From contig JASBVF010000024.1 of NCBI GenBank assembly GCA_030147525.1, positions 173,098-237,097 on the forward strand: a stretch of 64,000 nt of DNA. Reading direction: 5' to 3'. The translations under genes and the position numbers were made by a program. A model generated the notes under the pieces. The model worked only from the letters and a program-made list of their open reading frames with translations. It was not told where the DNA came from and ran no database searches. This document shows, in pieces, positions 56,210 through 64,000 of the stretch. The stretch comes from Bacteroidota bacterium. GTDB taxonomy: Bacteria > Bacteroidota > Bacteroidia > Chitinophagales > Saprospiraceae. Each line of letters opens with the position of its first letter. Positions within the stretch are counted from its first letter, which is position 1.

Positions 56210-56683
56210 TCAACCGGGGTGAAAGTTTTCAGAGGCGGCTGGTGGGTGAAGCGACATTTGCATCACATACAGGTCGAAACCCTCTGCCCAAAAGTCATTT
56301 TCTACGCTTACAAGCTCAAAACCCATTTTTTCATAAAAGCGGTAGGCCAACTGGGAAGTCCTGACGATGATGGTTTTCATGTTGGGATGCTTTTTTATTT
56401 CATTGATTCTGAAATGGGTGAGCGACTTGCCAATACCTTTTCCCTGACTGCGGGGATGGACGATGTCCCAGGAAATTCTGGCCAGCGCTTCCTCTTCGAA
56501 ATAGTTGATGCCGCCGCAGCCGGTAATTTTCCCGTTTTCTTCCATGACGAAATAATGCCGGGCCTCGTTTTCCAGGTAATCAACGAAGTCTTTTTCTTCT
56601 TCAGGGTGAAAATACTGCGGAATGTTTAGGCGCAGGAGTTGGAGAACTTCGGGCAGGTCGGACGGGTGGTAAGGGCGGATCAT
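56210..56683 (-). CDS. GNAT family N-acetyltransferase
   Basis: A 157-residue cytosolic protein beginning MIRPYHPSDLPEVLQLLRLN. The core includes FVMEENGKITGCGGINYF, the acetyl-CoA binding loop PRSQGKGIGKSLTHFRINEI (an R/Q-x-x-G-x-G/A site), and KTIIVRTSQLAYRFYEKMGFELVSV. The substrate is unknown. The 49-base gap to the DUF2254 gene suggests possible cotranscription. The HepT/MntA pair lies just upstream on the same strand but has different codon use. Confidence 0.88.
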   Translation of the reverse strand: MIRPYHPSDLPEVLQLLRLNIPQYFHPEEEKDFVDYLENEARHYFVMEENGKITGCGGINYFEEEALARISWDIVHPRSQGKGIGKSLTHFRINEIKKHPNMKTIIVRTSQLAYRFYEKMGFELVSVENDFWAEGFDLYVMQMSLHPPAASENFHPG

Positions 56684-56720
56684 GTGGTTCAGGATGATTT
56701 GAATGCAGCGGTTTCAAGCC

Positions 56721-57068
56721 TTATTTTTTTTCCAATGCATCAATGATGCGCCGAATGTCGGGGATTAAAGCCGGAATATCGATGGTAGCAGTTTGCCAAA
56801 CTGTATCCAGATCAACGTTAAAATAATCATGGATCAATTTGTCTCTCATCCCTGCTATTGCCCTCCATGGAACATTCTGAAACCTGTCTCTTAATTCCTG
56901 GCTTAGCCTTTTAGTGGCTTCTCCGGCTATCTCGATCTTTCGGATAATAGCATCCTGCTTTTCCTCATCCGACAGGAAATCACTGTAAGCCACATTATCC
57001 AAATACTCGGTTATCTTGGTCAGACTCAGTAAGATATGATCAAGATAGAGAAGGTCGCTTTTCTTCAT
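56721..57068 (-). CDS. hepT: HepT-like HEPN toxin (DUF86)
   Basis: A 115-residue all-helical protein of the DUF86/HepT family. The catalytic R-x4-H-x-Y motif is intact in RDKLIHDYF (Arg75, His80, Tyr82). In characterised pairs HepT is an RNase toxin, and the MntA nucleotidyltransferase neutralises it by adding AMP to its Tyr. It begins inside the mntA gene (29-base overlap), so the two are translated as one unit. The pair is more AT-rich than neighbouring genes, which fits acquisition by transfer. Confidence 0.88.
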   Translation of the reverse strand: MKKSDLLYLDHILLSLTKITEYLDNVAYSDFLSDEEKQDAIIRKIEIAGEATKRLSQELRDRFQNVPWRAIAGMRDKLIHDYFNVDLDTVWQTATIDIPALIPDIRRIIDALEKK

Positions 57069-57351
57069 TGAAAATAGTTATGAGATCCTGATCGATGAAT
57101 TTTTTCAAACGGGGGTTCTGCAAACTGTTCTCTGTGACCAAATCTACTTCTACCCCTAAAATGTCAGAAAGTTCCTGTTGAATCTGAACCAATTTCAAAA
57201 GGCTGATCTTGTCCTTGAAACTGATCAAAACATCTAAATCGCTGTCCTTTTTGTTTTCTCCCCTGGCGTAAGAACCAAATATGCCTATCCGGGCTGGATG
57301 ATAGGGTAAAAGGTTTTCTACCAGGCTGTCTGTTAGTTTTTTATCGATCAT
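57040..57351 (-). CDS. mntA: MntA-like minimal nucleotidyltransferase antitoxin
   Basis: A 103-residue protein with the nucleotidyltransferase motif GS-x10-DxD: Gly26-Ser27 in FGSYARG and Asp38-x-Asp40 in SDLDVLISF. It precedes hepT on the minus strand. In type VII toxin-antitoxin systems MntA transfers AMP to the toxin's Tyr; the same motif supports that here. The remaining protein is short, with no regulatory domain. There is no obvious dedicated promoter in the 60 bases before the ATG at 57351. Confidence 0.88.
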   Translation of the reverse strand: MIDKKLTDSLVENLLPYHPARIGIFGSYARGENKKDSDLDVLISFKDKISLLKLVQIQQELSDILGVEVDLVTENSLQNPRLKKFIDQDLITIFNEEKRPSLS

Positions 57352-57414
57352 GACATGAGGTTTGAGCCACTAATTTAACGGATTTTATGCTTTCCTCGTT
57401 CCTCTGATTTTCCT

Positions 57415-58920
57415 TCACTCATACTGATACTCAAAACACCCCAAATCCGGCGCCACTGCATCCCGGTCATTTCCTTCCAGGTCGAACAAGATAGTGGGAA
57501 CGGGCACGGCCTTCCCTTCCGCAAAAGACAAGGTGTCGAGGTGGTAATCGTCTTCATTTCTGCTGGCGAACAGCGCCTCCTGCGTCGTTGGTGTGTAGCA
57601 CGGATCACAATGATCGAAGAAGTCAGGATAGCCATTCATCGGATCCAGCAATTCCTGCACCCGGACGATGCAATGGGCAAGGTTGTAATTCATGGAAAGT
57701 ACATCCTGCCCCTGGCTGCCGGTGAAGTCAGAGATTGAAATCTCGTCCCGCTTGGAGCCGTAAATAATGCAGTTGGTGAAACTGGCGTTGAGCTTGTTGA
57801 TCCTCGGCGGTGCATTGGCGCAGAACGGATCGTCGCAAGTACCGTTGCCCATGCTCAGAGCGGCGGCATCGGTGCCGTAATTGGCAATGGTGCAGTAGGT
57901 GAAATTGTAATTACCGCCGTAAGCCATCTGCACGCCGTGAAATCCGTTGTTGTAAAACAGGCAGTTCTCCGCCGTCACTTTGGCGTGGTAGGCGAAAAGT
58001 CCGGCACCGGAGGTATTGTACACCTGCACATTTTTCATCGTCAACTCGGCCGTGGAGTCCACGTACAGTCCGAAGAGCGAGTTTTTGATCGTGGCATGTT
58101 CAATGCGGTGGCCCTTGGTTCCTGCCCGGAAGATGATGCCGGTCCATTGGCCTGCTGCATCTGCAAAATCTTCCTCCAGCCGGTCGCCTTCAATGATAAC
58201 GGGATTTTCGGCGGTGCCGAGCACCTGCAGTTTGCCATTTCCCAAAAACATCAGACGGCCGGAGTTGTAAGTGATCGACTCGTTGTTTTCATCCTTGATC
58301 CTCGAAAGTCCTCCATGCACGTGAACCCTCGCCCCGGCGGGCAGGGTCAGTGTGCAGTTGTCGAATGCCACGATGCCATAAATGACGTAGGGTTTGGGAT
58401 CGTCCCAGATGACCTCCCCGCCGTTGCAGGAGTAGAGCACGATGCTGTCTTTCGACCAGCGATTGGGGATGTAGTTGGCATTTTGACCAAAAGCTTCCAG
58501 CGTGACGGACTGCACGTTACCGTTGGTTTCAAACAGGATGGAATCGTACACAAAAAACGGGCTGGCTGACAAGGGGGCGTCCGGATTGATGGTCACCTCG
58601 GCAAACACATAAATCGAGTCGTTGGGGTAAATGATCACGTCTTCGTGTTCGTCGCCGGGGATGCCGTCCACATTGAGGTTAAACTTCGACTGCTGATTGC
58701 CAGCCAGTTTTATTTTTGAAATTTTAATGCTCTCGTCGTGGCGGTTGTACACCCGGATGAAGCGGGTGGCAGAGCCTAATTCTGTGAAAACCGTATCGAA
58801 GCGCAGGGTGTCCACGGAGAATTCGAGTTTGTCGCTGCCGGAGGTGGTGAATTTGTCTTCCTTCCGGCAAGCCGAAAGCAGGATGATGGTTGCAAGGATA
58901 ACGAACAGAAAATATTTCAT
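57415..58920 (-). CDS. Right-handed beta-helix lipoprotein
   Basis: A 501-residue protein with lipobox (FVILATIILLSACRKED). After a ~130-residue N-terminal beta-sandwich-like part (LRFDTVFTELGSATRFIRVYNRHDESIKI) there are pectate-lyase-like coils: LTLPAGARVHVHGGLSRIKDEN, AENPVIIEGDRLEEDFADAAGQWTGIIFRAG, IEHATIKNSLFGLYVDSTAELTMKNVQVYN and GVQMAYGGNYNFTYCTIANYGTDA. No catalytic lyase residues were recognised, so it may bind polysaccharide. C-terminal DLGCFEYQYE is typical for choice-of-anchor Q type proteins. No T9SS tail domain is clear. Confidence 0.8.
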   Translation of the reverse strand: MKYFLFVILATIILLSACRKEDKFTTSGSDKLEFSVDTLRFDTVFTELGSATRFIRVYNRHDESIKISKIKLAGNQQSKFNLNVDGIPGDEHEDVIIYPNDSIYVFAEVTINPDAPLSASPFFVYDSILFETNGNVQSVTLEAFGQNANYIPNRWSKDSIVLYSCNGGEVIWDDPKPYVIYGIVAFDNCTLTLPAGARVHVHGGLSRIKDENNESITYNSGRLMFLGNGKLQVLGTAENPVIIEGDRLEEDFADAAGQWTGIIFRAGTKGHRIEHATIKNSLFGLYVDSTAELTMKNVQVYNTSGAGLFAYHAKVTAENCLFYNNGFHGVQMAYGGNYNFTYCTIANYGTDAAALSMGNGTCDDPFCANAPPRINKLNASFTNCIIYGSKRDEISISDFTGSQGQDVLSMNYNLAHCIVRVQELLDPMNGYPDFFDHCDPCYTPTTQEALFASRNEDDYHLDTLSFAEGKAVPVPTILFDLEGNDRDAVAPDLGCFEYQYE

Positions 58921-59087
58921 GAAAAAGATGAAGTTTACGATTGCTTTTCAAAACGAAAAATCCGGTGCCGGATTACGAGGCGGCAAAATTAGCAGAAAAT
59001 AAAGCATGGCTGATGTCTTGGGAAAACAAAACGGCCTTTTGGGGAAATCGTCCCGAAAAGGCCGTTCTTTCTTCAACCCCTCAAAAC

Positions 59088-61607
59088 CTACCGCTTCAGC
59101 AACCTCCCCGGCAACCTCCCCTCCGCCTTCCCATTCCTGTACACGATCTCCCCGTTCACCCAAACCGCCTCGATGCCCGTCGAAAGCGCCCGGTTGTTGC
59201 CGATCACAGCGTTGTCCTGCACCGTATCTGGGTTAAAAAGCACCAGGTCGGCATAATGGCCGGGTGCGATGAGTCCCCGGTATTTCAGGCCCACGTGTTC
59301 GGCGGTCAGGCCAGTCATTTTGTGGATGGCCTGCTCCAGCGTCAGCAGTTTTTGCTCCCGCACGTAGCGGGCGAGCACACGGGTGAAAGCGCCGTAGCCC
59401 CTGGGGTGGCCTCCCGTCGAGCCGTCGGAGCAGATGTTGGTGTGCGGCCAGGCCAGGAAATTCCGCACGTCTTCCTCGCTCATGGCTTTGCCCATCACGC
59501 CTTCCACGTTCTCGCCGGCGTGCGTTTCTTCGTATTTGGATGCTTCCGCAACGAGCCAGAGCAGTGACTGGGCGGGCGTTTCGCTTCGCAATGCGGCGAT
59601 TTCGGTGAGCGACTTCCCGGCGTACTCCGGTTGCGGAGCAAAACGCACGAGGTAACTGCCAGCCGGATCGACGAGGTCCGTCACGGCGTATTGGGCGCTG
59701 GCCGGGTTGTCGTAATCCCGCTTCGGGAACATCACCCGGAGGGTAGACTGCCAGAAGTCGTAGGGGTAGCAGTCGGCGGTGATGTCGATGCCTTCGGCAC
59801 GAGCTTTTTGCAATTCATTAATCACCCAGCGGGAGTAGCCCCACTTGCTTTTGATCGAAACCTTGATGTGCGACACCTGCACGGGCAGCTTCGCCTCCCG
59901 CCCGATGCTGATGATCTCGTCCACGGCGTTTTCCAGTTCCGTATCCTCGCTGCGGATGTGGCTGATGTAGCGGCCCTCGTGTTTGGCGGCCACCTTTGCC
60001 AGTTCCAGCACCTCCTCCCGGTTGGAGTAAAATGCACTCTCGTACTCCAGGCCGGTGGAGAGGCCGAAGGAGCCTTTTTTCATTTCCTCGTCGAGCAGGG
60101 TTTTCATTTTTTCCAATTCTTCCGGCGTGGCCTGCCGGAACAGGGCACCCATGCCGCCCATCGCCATGCGGCGAAGCGTCGTGTGGCCGGTGTAGCTGGC
60201 GAGGTTCACCGCCACGGGTTGTTTTTTAAAACTCGCCTCGATGGTGTCCATCAAACTGCCTCCACCATCCTGTCCGACGACGATGGTGGTAATGCCCTGA
60301 CTCACGCAGGCAATCGCATCCGGCTGATCGGCCAGCGACCAGTCGTGATGGCTGTGGCTGTCGATGAAACCCGGCGCCAGCACGAGGCCGTTGCCTTCGG
60401 TGACGGGCTCTCCGGGCAGCGGCTGCAATTCGCCAATCTCCCGGATGCGGTCGTTGACGAGGCGTACGGAAGCCATGCGGGCGGGCAGTCCGGTGCCGTC
60501 CACGAGGCGCACGTTGCGGATGAGTTGGGTCTTGGGCAACTCGAATGTTTCACCTTTCAAAATCTTCGGTCCCACGATCAGGTGGTAGTGGTTGGCATCG
60601 TTTCCGAGCAGAATTAAGGTTTGTTTTTTATCCAAAACCCGCACGATGATGGTGCGGAAACCCGCCCAGCCGCCGGTGTGAGAAAGTGTGTTTCCGTCGT
60701 CGTCGATGCCCCAGCCGAAGCCGTAGCCGTGGGTCGTGCCGTCGTTCAGTTTTACGGGGTTGAAAGCCTCCTGCATGGTGGCTTTTGTCACCAGTTTTTC
60801 GGTAAGAAGGGATTGCTCCCATTTCAGCAAATCCTCCACGGAGGAATAGGCATTGCCGTCGCCGTCCAGCCCGTCGAAGCGGCCGAGGTCGTCAGGTACC
60901 GTACTGCCTTCGAAACGATGGAAGCCGTACACCCTGTTTTTGGGCGAATCGCCGAGGCGGAGGTGATAGACGTAGGTGTCCTTCAGGCCCAGCGGCCCCG
61001 CTATTTTTTGTTGAAAAAACTGTTCAAACGGCTGACCGGAAACCTTCTCTACGATGAGCGGCAGCAGCACGTAGCCGGTGTTGCAGTACTGCCAGCGTTC
61101 GCCGGGCTGAAAATCGAGCGACGGTTTGTGATCAACCAAAAGTTGCAAAATGTGGGTGTTTTCGACTGTGTCCGTCGAGTGCAGGTATTTCATCACGGGG
61201 TCGAAGTATTCGGGCAGTCCGGAGGTGTGGGTGAGCAGGTGGCGGACGGTGATTTTTTCATACGGAAACTCCGGCAGATACTGGCGCACTTCGTCGTCGT
61301 AATTAAGTTTGCCCTGTTCTTTCAGCATCATCAGCGTCATGGCCACGAACTGTTTGGAGACGGAAGCCAGGTTGAACGCCGAGGTCGTTTTCAGTGGCTC
61401 GCCCGTGGCGATGTTGGCGGTGCCGAATGCTTTTTTGTAAACGACTTTTCCGTTATCTGCCACGAGTGCCGTGCCGTTGAAAAGCTGGCGCTGGTGCAGG
61501 TAGGTGAGCGCCGAGTCGAGGGTTTGGGCGGTTTTTGCCGTCTGGGCGGCGCAGAAAATAGTGGTGAAAAGAAATGCTGCGAGGAGGAGGAAGCGATTGT
61601 TTTTCAT
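59088..61607 (-). CDS. Serine beta-lactamase-like / N-acyl-D-amino-acid deacylase fusion
   Basis: An 839-residue exported protein (MKNNRFLLLAAFLFTTIFCAA). Residues about 25-345 are a class C beta-lactamase/DD-peptidase-like domain with SVSK (nucleophile Ser82, Lys85), YCN (Tyr174-Asn176) and HTG (310-312). Residues about 362-835 are an amidohydrolase of the D-aminoacylase type, with GFIDSHSHHD (metal-binding His418, His420), the YTGHTTLRR region, HIRSED and a C-terminal GHYADLVLF. Each half has full-length catalytic motifs. The joined activities suggest processing of D-amino-acid peptides such as peptidoglycan fragments, which is inference. Confidence 0.88.
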   Translation of the reverse strand: MKNNRFLLLAAFLFTTIFCAAQTAKTAQTLDSALTYLHQRQLFNGTALVADNGKVVYKKAFGTANIATGEPLKTTSAFNLASVSKQFVAMTLMMLKEQGKLNYDDEVRQYLPEFPYEKITVRHLLTHTSGLPEYFDPVMKYLHSTDTVENTHILQLLVDHKPSLDFQPGERWQYCNTGYVLLPLIVEKVSGQPFEQFFQQKIAGPLGLKDTYVYHLRLGDSPKNRVYGFHRFEGSTVPDDLGRFDGLDGDGNAYSSVEDLLKWEQSLLTEKLVTKATMQEAFNPVKLNDGTTHGYGFGWGIDDDGNTLSHTGGWAGFRTIIVRVLDKKQTLILLGNDANHYHLIVGPKILKGETFELPKTQLIRNVRLVDGTGLPARMASVRLVNDRIREIGELQPLPGEPVTEGNGLVLAPGFIDSHSHHDWSLADQPDAIACVSQGITTIVVGQDGGGSLMDTIEASFKKQPVAVNLASYTGHTTLRRMAMGGMGALFRQATPEELEKMKTLLDEEMKKGSFGLSTGLEYESAFYSNREEVLELAKVAAKHEGRYISHIRSEDTELENAVDEIISIGREAKLPVQVSHIKVSIKSKWGYSRWVINELQKARAEGIDITADCYPYDFWQSTLRVMFPKRDYDNPASAQYAVTDLVDPAGSYLVRFAPQPEYAGKSLTEIAALRSETPAQSLLWLVAEASKYEETHAGENVEGVMGKAMSEEDVRNFLAWPHTNICSDGSTGGHPRGYGAFTRVLARYVREQKLLTLEQAIHKMTGLTAEHVGLKYRGLIAPGHYADLVLFNPDTVQDNAVIGNNRALSTGIEAVWVNGEIVYRNGKAEGRLPGRLLKR

Positions 61608-61809
61608 TGTTTCAAAAAGATTTTATTGAAACAACGAAGTAAAGGAAAATTTGGGATTGGCTGATTCTTGGATTGTTAGGATTGTTGAGATGTGGCGTTT
61701 TTGAGCTACTAGTCCGGCGAGTGGGAGTCGATGGAAAAGAAAGATATAACCGGGACAATTGAGCCACTGCTTTACCGATAGAGTAAACGCTTTTGCCTTA
61801 CACCGTTTT

Positions 61810-63027
61810 TCACAGAAAGCGGTAACTCAGGTTCAAGCTAAAATAAGACAGGTTATTTCGCCTGATTTTTTTGTAGAAAATATCCTGGAAGCCGAAATCA
61901 AGTCCGTATTTTTTATACTCCAAGCCTGCAAAAGCCTGGAAGCCCAGACCACTAAGATCCCGAATTCGGCTAATATTTGTTATGTCATTGGTGCCTCGTA
62001 ATTCTGCGTAAAAGTCTTCCGCAAGAGCAAACCTGTTAAAAAAACCAAACCTGAAAACAGGTCTGATTGCTTTATGAGTGCTAAACCTGAAAGAAACGAG
62101 CAGGTTGATATTGACCAGCCAATTCCTGTATCTTATAGTGGAAATATCCAGGTCTGAGGGCCTGTATCGTTCTGTTGTTTGTCCTGAGAAATGGAGGAGT
62201 GAAGTGGAACCATATAAGGATAAATTTCTTTGTGCTCCACCCGGAAAATATTCCATTGCGATCCCCGCTTGTCCACCTGGACTTGACATTTTTTTTGCTT
62301 TATAGGTAATGTAGTGCAAGGTTGCGAGGCTATAGCCTCCAAATAATTGTCCGGAAAAATAGCCGCCCTCTTTGCTTTGTTCGTAAACAGGTTTTTCATT
62401 TTTGCACCTGTCATATTCCTTAAAAGCCTGGAGAAGCTGTTTCTCGTTAAATTCTAAAGTTGAGATAAGGGTAAACATCCGGGGGCAATCCTGACTTAAG
62501 TCAAGCAGTTGTTTTCTGAACGATTCGACTTTTTTGAGCCGGCTATTATCTCTCCAGGATTTATTGACTAATTCCACAGCCTGGCCGCCTGGTGTTTCTA
62601 TGAAATAATGAGACTTCCCACTTTTGTCGAGCAGGAAATAAAGACTCCAATTACCCCGGTAGAGTAGTTCCAGCCAGGCAGTGTCACGCTTGAATTGCAG
62701 GGCAGGAGAATCGTCGATTTCAAGCAGGTTATTTCTTTCCGGGGAAATTTCAATTTCAACTGTTTTTCTATCAAAATACAGCACATCGCCCTCTTTTCTC
62801 TCCACCTCGAAAGACTTTAACTGCGAAACGGCATAGGTTTTTACCTTGCCGTCCTTGTCCGTAAACTCAAGATTATAGGAATTGATGGTCGAGCCGGCAC
62901 GGACTTGTCCTTTGATCAATTGACCGTCATTGGTTGTGATGGAGGCGTCTAAGTACTTTTTTTGGGAAAAGGAGTAAAACGGACTCAAAACGAGCATTGA
63001 GAGCGATAGGAGGGTTGAGATTTTCAT
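61810..63027 (-). CDS. Unknown exported protein with C-terminal beta-rich region
   Basis: A 405-residue protein with a signal peptide (MKISTLLSLSMLVLSPFYSFSQ). Residues 25-150 form a beta-rich sensor-like section (SITTNDGQLIKGQVRAGS, KVKTYAVSQLKSFEVERKEGDVLYFDRK). The middle is helical (FRKQLLDLSQDCPRMFTLIS). From residue ~215 strands follow that resemble an outer-membrane barrel (GGYFSGQLFGGYSLATLHY, NLSLYGSTSLLHFSG, FSTHKAIRPVFRFGFFNRFALAEDF, YFSLNLSYRFL), with an aromatic last residue. I do not recognise the family. The gene is AT-rich and seems monocistronic. Confidence 0.7.
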   Translation of the reverse strand: MKISTLLSLSMLVLSPFYSFSQKKYLDASITTNDGQLIKGQVRAGSTINSYNLEFTDKDGKVKTYAVSQLKSFEVERKEGDVLYFDRKTVEIEISPERNNLLEIDDSPALQFKRDTAWLELLYRGNWSLYFLLDKSGKSHYFIETPGGQAVELVNKSWRDNSRLKKVESFRKQLLDLSQDCPRMFTLISTLEFNEKQLLQAFKEYDRCKNEKPVYEQSKEGGYFSGQLFGGYSLATLHYITYKAKKMSSPGGQAGIAMEYFPGGAQRNLSLYGSTSLLHFSGQTTERYRPSDLDISTIRYRNWLVNINLLVSFRFSTHKAIRPVFRFGFFNRFALAEDFYAELRGTNDITNISRIRDLSGLGFQAFAGLEYKKYGLDFGFQDIFYKKIRRNNLSYFSLNLSYRFL

Positions 63028-63188
63028 AAGGGGCAGAAATTGGTATTAGGTAAAGGGATTGTAATGAGGAACCAAAAATAAAAAAGGAAAGAGAATAAAT
63101 TATTAAATAGAAGACAAACTTCCCGCCACCCATTTTTTTCAGAACTTCGCCCCTCAAATTCATTCCCGATGTAAAATCGGGATAAACT

Positions 63189-63220
<32 letters not shown>

Positions 63221-63222
<2 letters not shown>

Positions 63223-63907
63223 TATCGCCGTCATCATCCCCGCCTGGAACGAGGAGCAGTCCATCGGTCTCGTCATCGACGAGATACCGAAAGACCTCGT
63301 CCGGGAGATCATCGTGAGCAACAACGGCAGCCGTGACCGCACTGCCGAAGTGGCCCGTGCGCATGGCGCCACCGTCGTCGATCAGCCGCTGCCCGGCTAC
63401 GGCAACGCCTGCCTCAAGGCGATGGAATACCTCCAAAACAAACCCGCCGTCGAGCAACCCGATATCGTCGTCTTCCTCGACGGCGACCACTCCGACTACC
63501 CGGAGGAAATGCCCAACGTCATCCGGCCCATCCTCGAAGAGGGATACGACATGGTCATCGGCTCCCGTGCCTTGGGTGAACTGGAAAGCGGCGCCATGCA
63601 GCCGCAGCAAATCTTCGGCAACTGGCTGGCCACCAACCTGATCCGTCTTTTTTTCGGCTACCGTTTCACCGATCTCGGCCCTTTCCGTGCCATCCGCTGG
63701 GACAAACTTTTAGCCTTAAAAATGGAGGATAAAAACTATGGCTGGACCGTGGAAATGCAGGTGAAAGCCGCCAAGCAGAAAATGCGCTGCACCGAGGTGC
63801 CCGTGAACTACCGCCGCCGCATCGGTGTATCAAAAGTATCAGGGACGCTGAAGGGGAGCGTGCTGGCGGGGCACAAGATTTTGTGGACGATTTTTAAAAG
63901 TATCTGA
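63221..63907 (+). CDS. Family 2 glycosyltransferase without a recognisable start codon
   Basis: The conserved reading begins NIAVIIPAWNEEQSIG at 63221, continues IVSNNGSRDRTAEVARAHGATVVDQ, then VVFLDGDHSDYPEEMP (DxD-like metal site), GSRALGELE and a C-terminal GVSKVSGTLKGSVLAGHKI. It is a GT-A type enzyme of the dolichol-phosphate-mannose-synthase-like group, probably membrane-associated through partners. The frame is open back to 63107 with no ATG, GTG or TTG; the first GTG at 63314 would delete the nucleotide-binding strand. Possible starts are ATT (63203) or ATC codons in the repeat. Either a non-standard start, a sequence error or a broken 5' end is implied. Confidence 0.75.
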
Positions 63908-63974
63908 AAAGCCGCCGCTCATCCGCTCTTTAAGGTGAAATAGGCTATGGCATACTGCCCAAACCTCCGGAGTG

Positions 63975-63993
63975 GCCGGGTTATCTACCCGGC
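63975..63993. repeat. Small perfect hairpin at the window end
   Basis: GCCGGGT-TATCT-ACCCGGC is a 7-bp stem with a 5-base loop, 68 bases after the glycosyltransferase stop. It may begin a longer repeat that continues outside the window. Confidence 0.5.
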
Positions 63994-64000
63994 GATGCTT

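Overview
The window reads as the chromosome of a Bacteroidota member, most likely a Saprospiraceae-type bacterium. The supports are TonB-dependent receptors (one paired with a DUF4249 lipoprotein), many short Bacteroidota-style lipoprotein signals, promoter sites of the TTG-N20-TAnnTTTG type, and a CrtD/CruF/CrtY/CrtA carotenoid set of the kind used for monocyclic saproxanthin/myxol-like pigments. The genus is inference. No rRNA, tRNA, CRISPR array, prophage or transposase gene was recognised.

Layout. 1-6.8 kb: a truncated peptidase/beta-propeller/beta-barrel protein, a frameshifted DUF2306 gene, a TauE/SafE exporter, an AT-rich DUF6883-DUF4926 cassette, a YkgJ-type Cys-cluster protein and an aminotransferase. 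6.9-11.9 kb: a sulfur-assimilation operon (HEPN-fused sulfite/nitrite reductase, uroporphyrinogen-III methyltransferase, precorrin-2 dehydrogenase, APS reductase) preceded by two tandem attenuation units. 12-15.7 kb: an outer-membrane beta-barrel receptor and two tandem paralogous genes of unknown function. 15.9-21 kb: the carotenoid genes and a methyltransferase. 21-35.5 kb: ClpB, a Tim44-like protein, two convergent Cys-motif genes, a histidine kinase, CvfB, an ABC-F ATPase, a DUF819 protein and an acylase. 35.7-49 kb: mostly envelope lipoproteins and small membrane proteins, a TonB receptor/DUF4249 pair and an ATP-grasp enzyme with unusual upstream DNA. 49-64 kb: flavodoxin-like protein, OmpA lipoprotein, GH13 enzyme, DUF2254, HepT/MntA, a beta-helix lipoprotein, a beta-lactamase/D-aminoacylase fusion and a glycosyltransferase without a recognisable start codon.

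The most striking system is the leader of the sulfur operon. A near-consensus promoter (6883-6913) is followed by a 27-codon ORF with eight Cys codons and an intrinsic terminator, then a 42-codon ORF with eight consecutive Cys codons and a second intrinsic terminator, and only then the reductase gene. This is best explained as two serial ribosome-mediated attenuators sensing Cys-tRNA charging. The products fit: siroheme made by the methyltransferase and dehydrogenase serves the sulfite reductase, and APS reductase supplies the sulfite.

A second theme is repetitive intergenic DNA. Long inverted repeats (some perfect over 30-40 bp) sit between many genes, some share sequence between distant loci, and a heptamer tract ATTCATC occurs directly before two unrelated coding regions.
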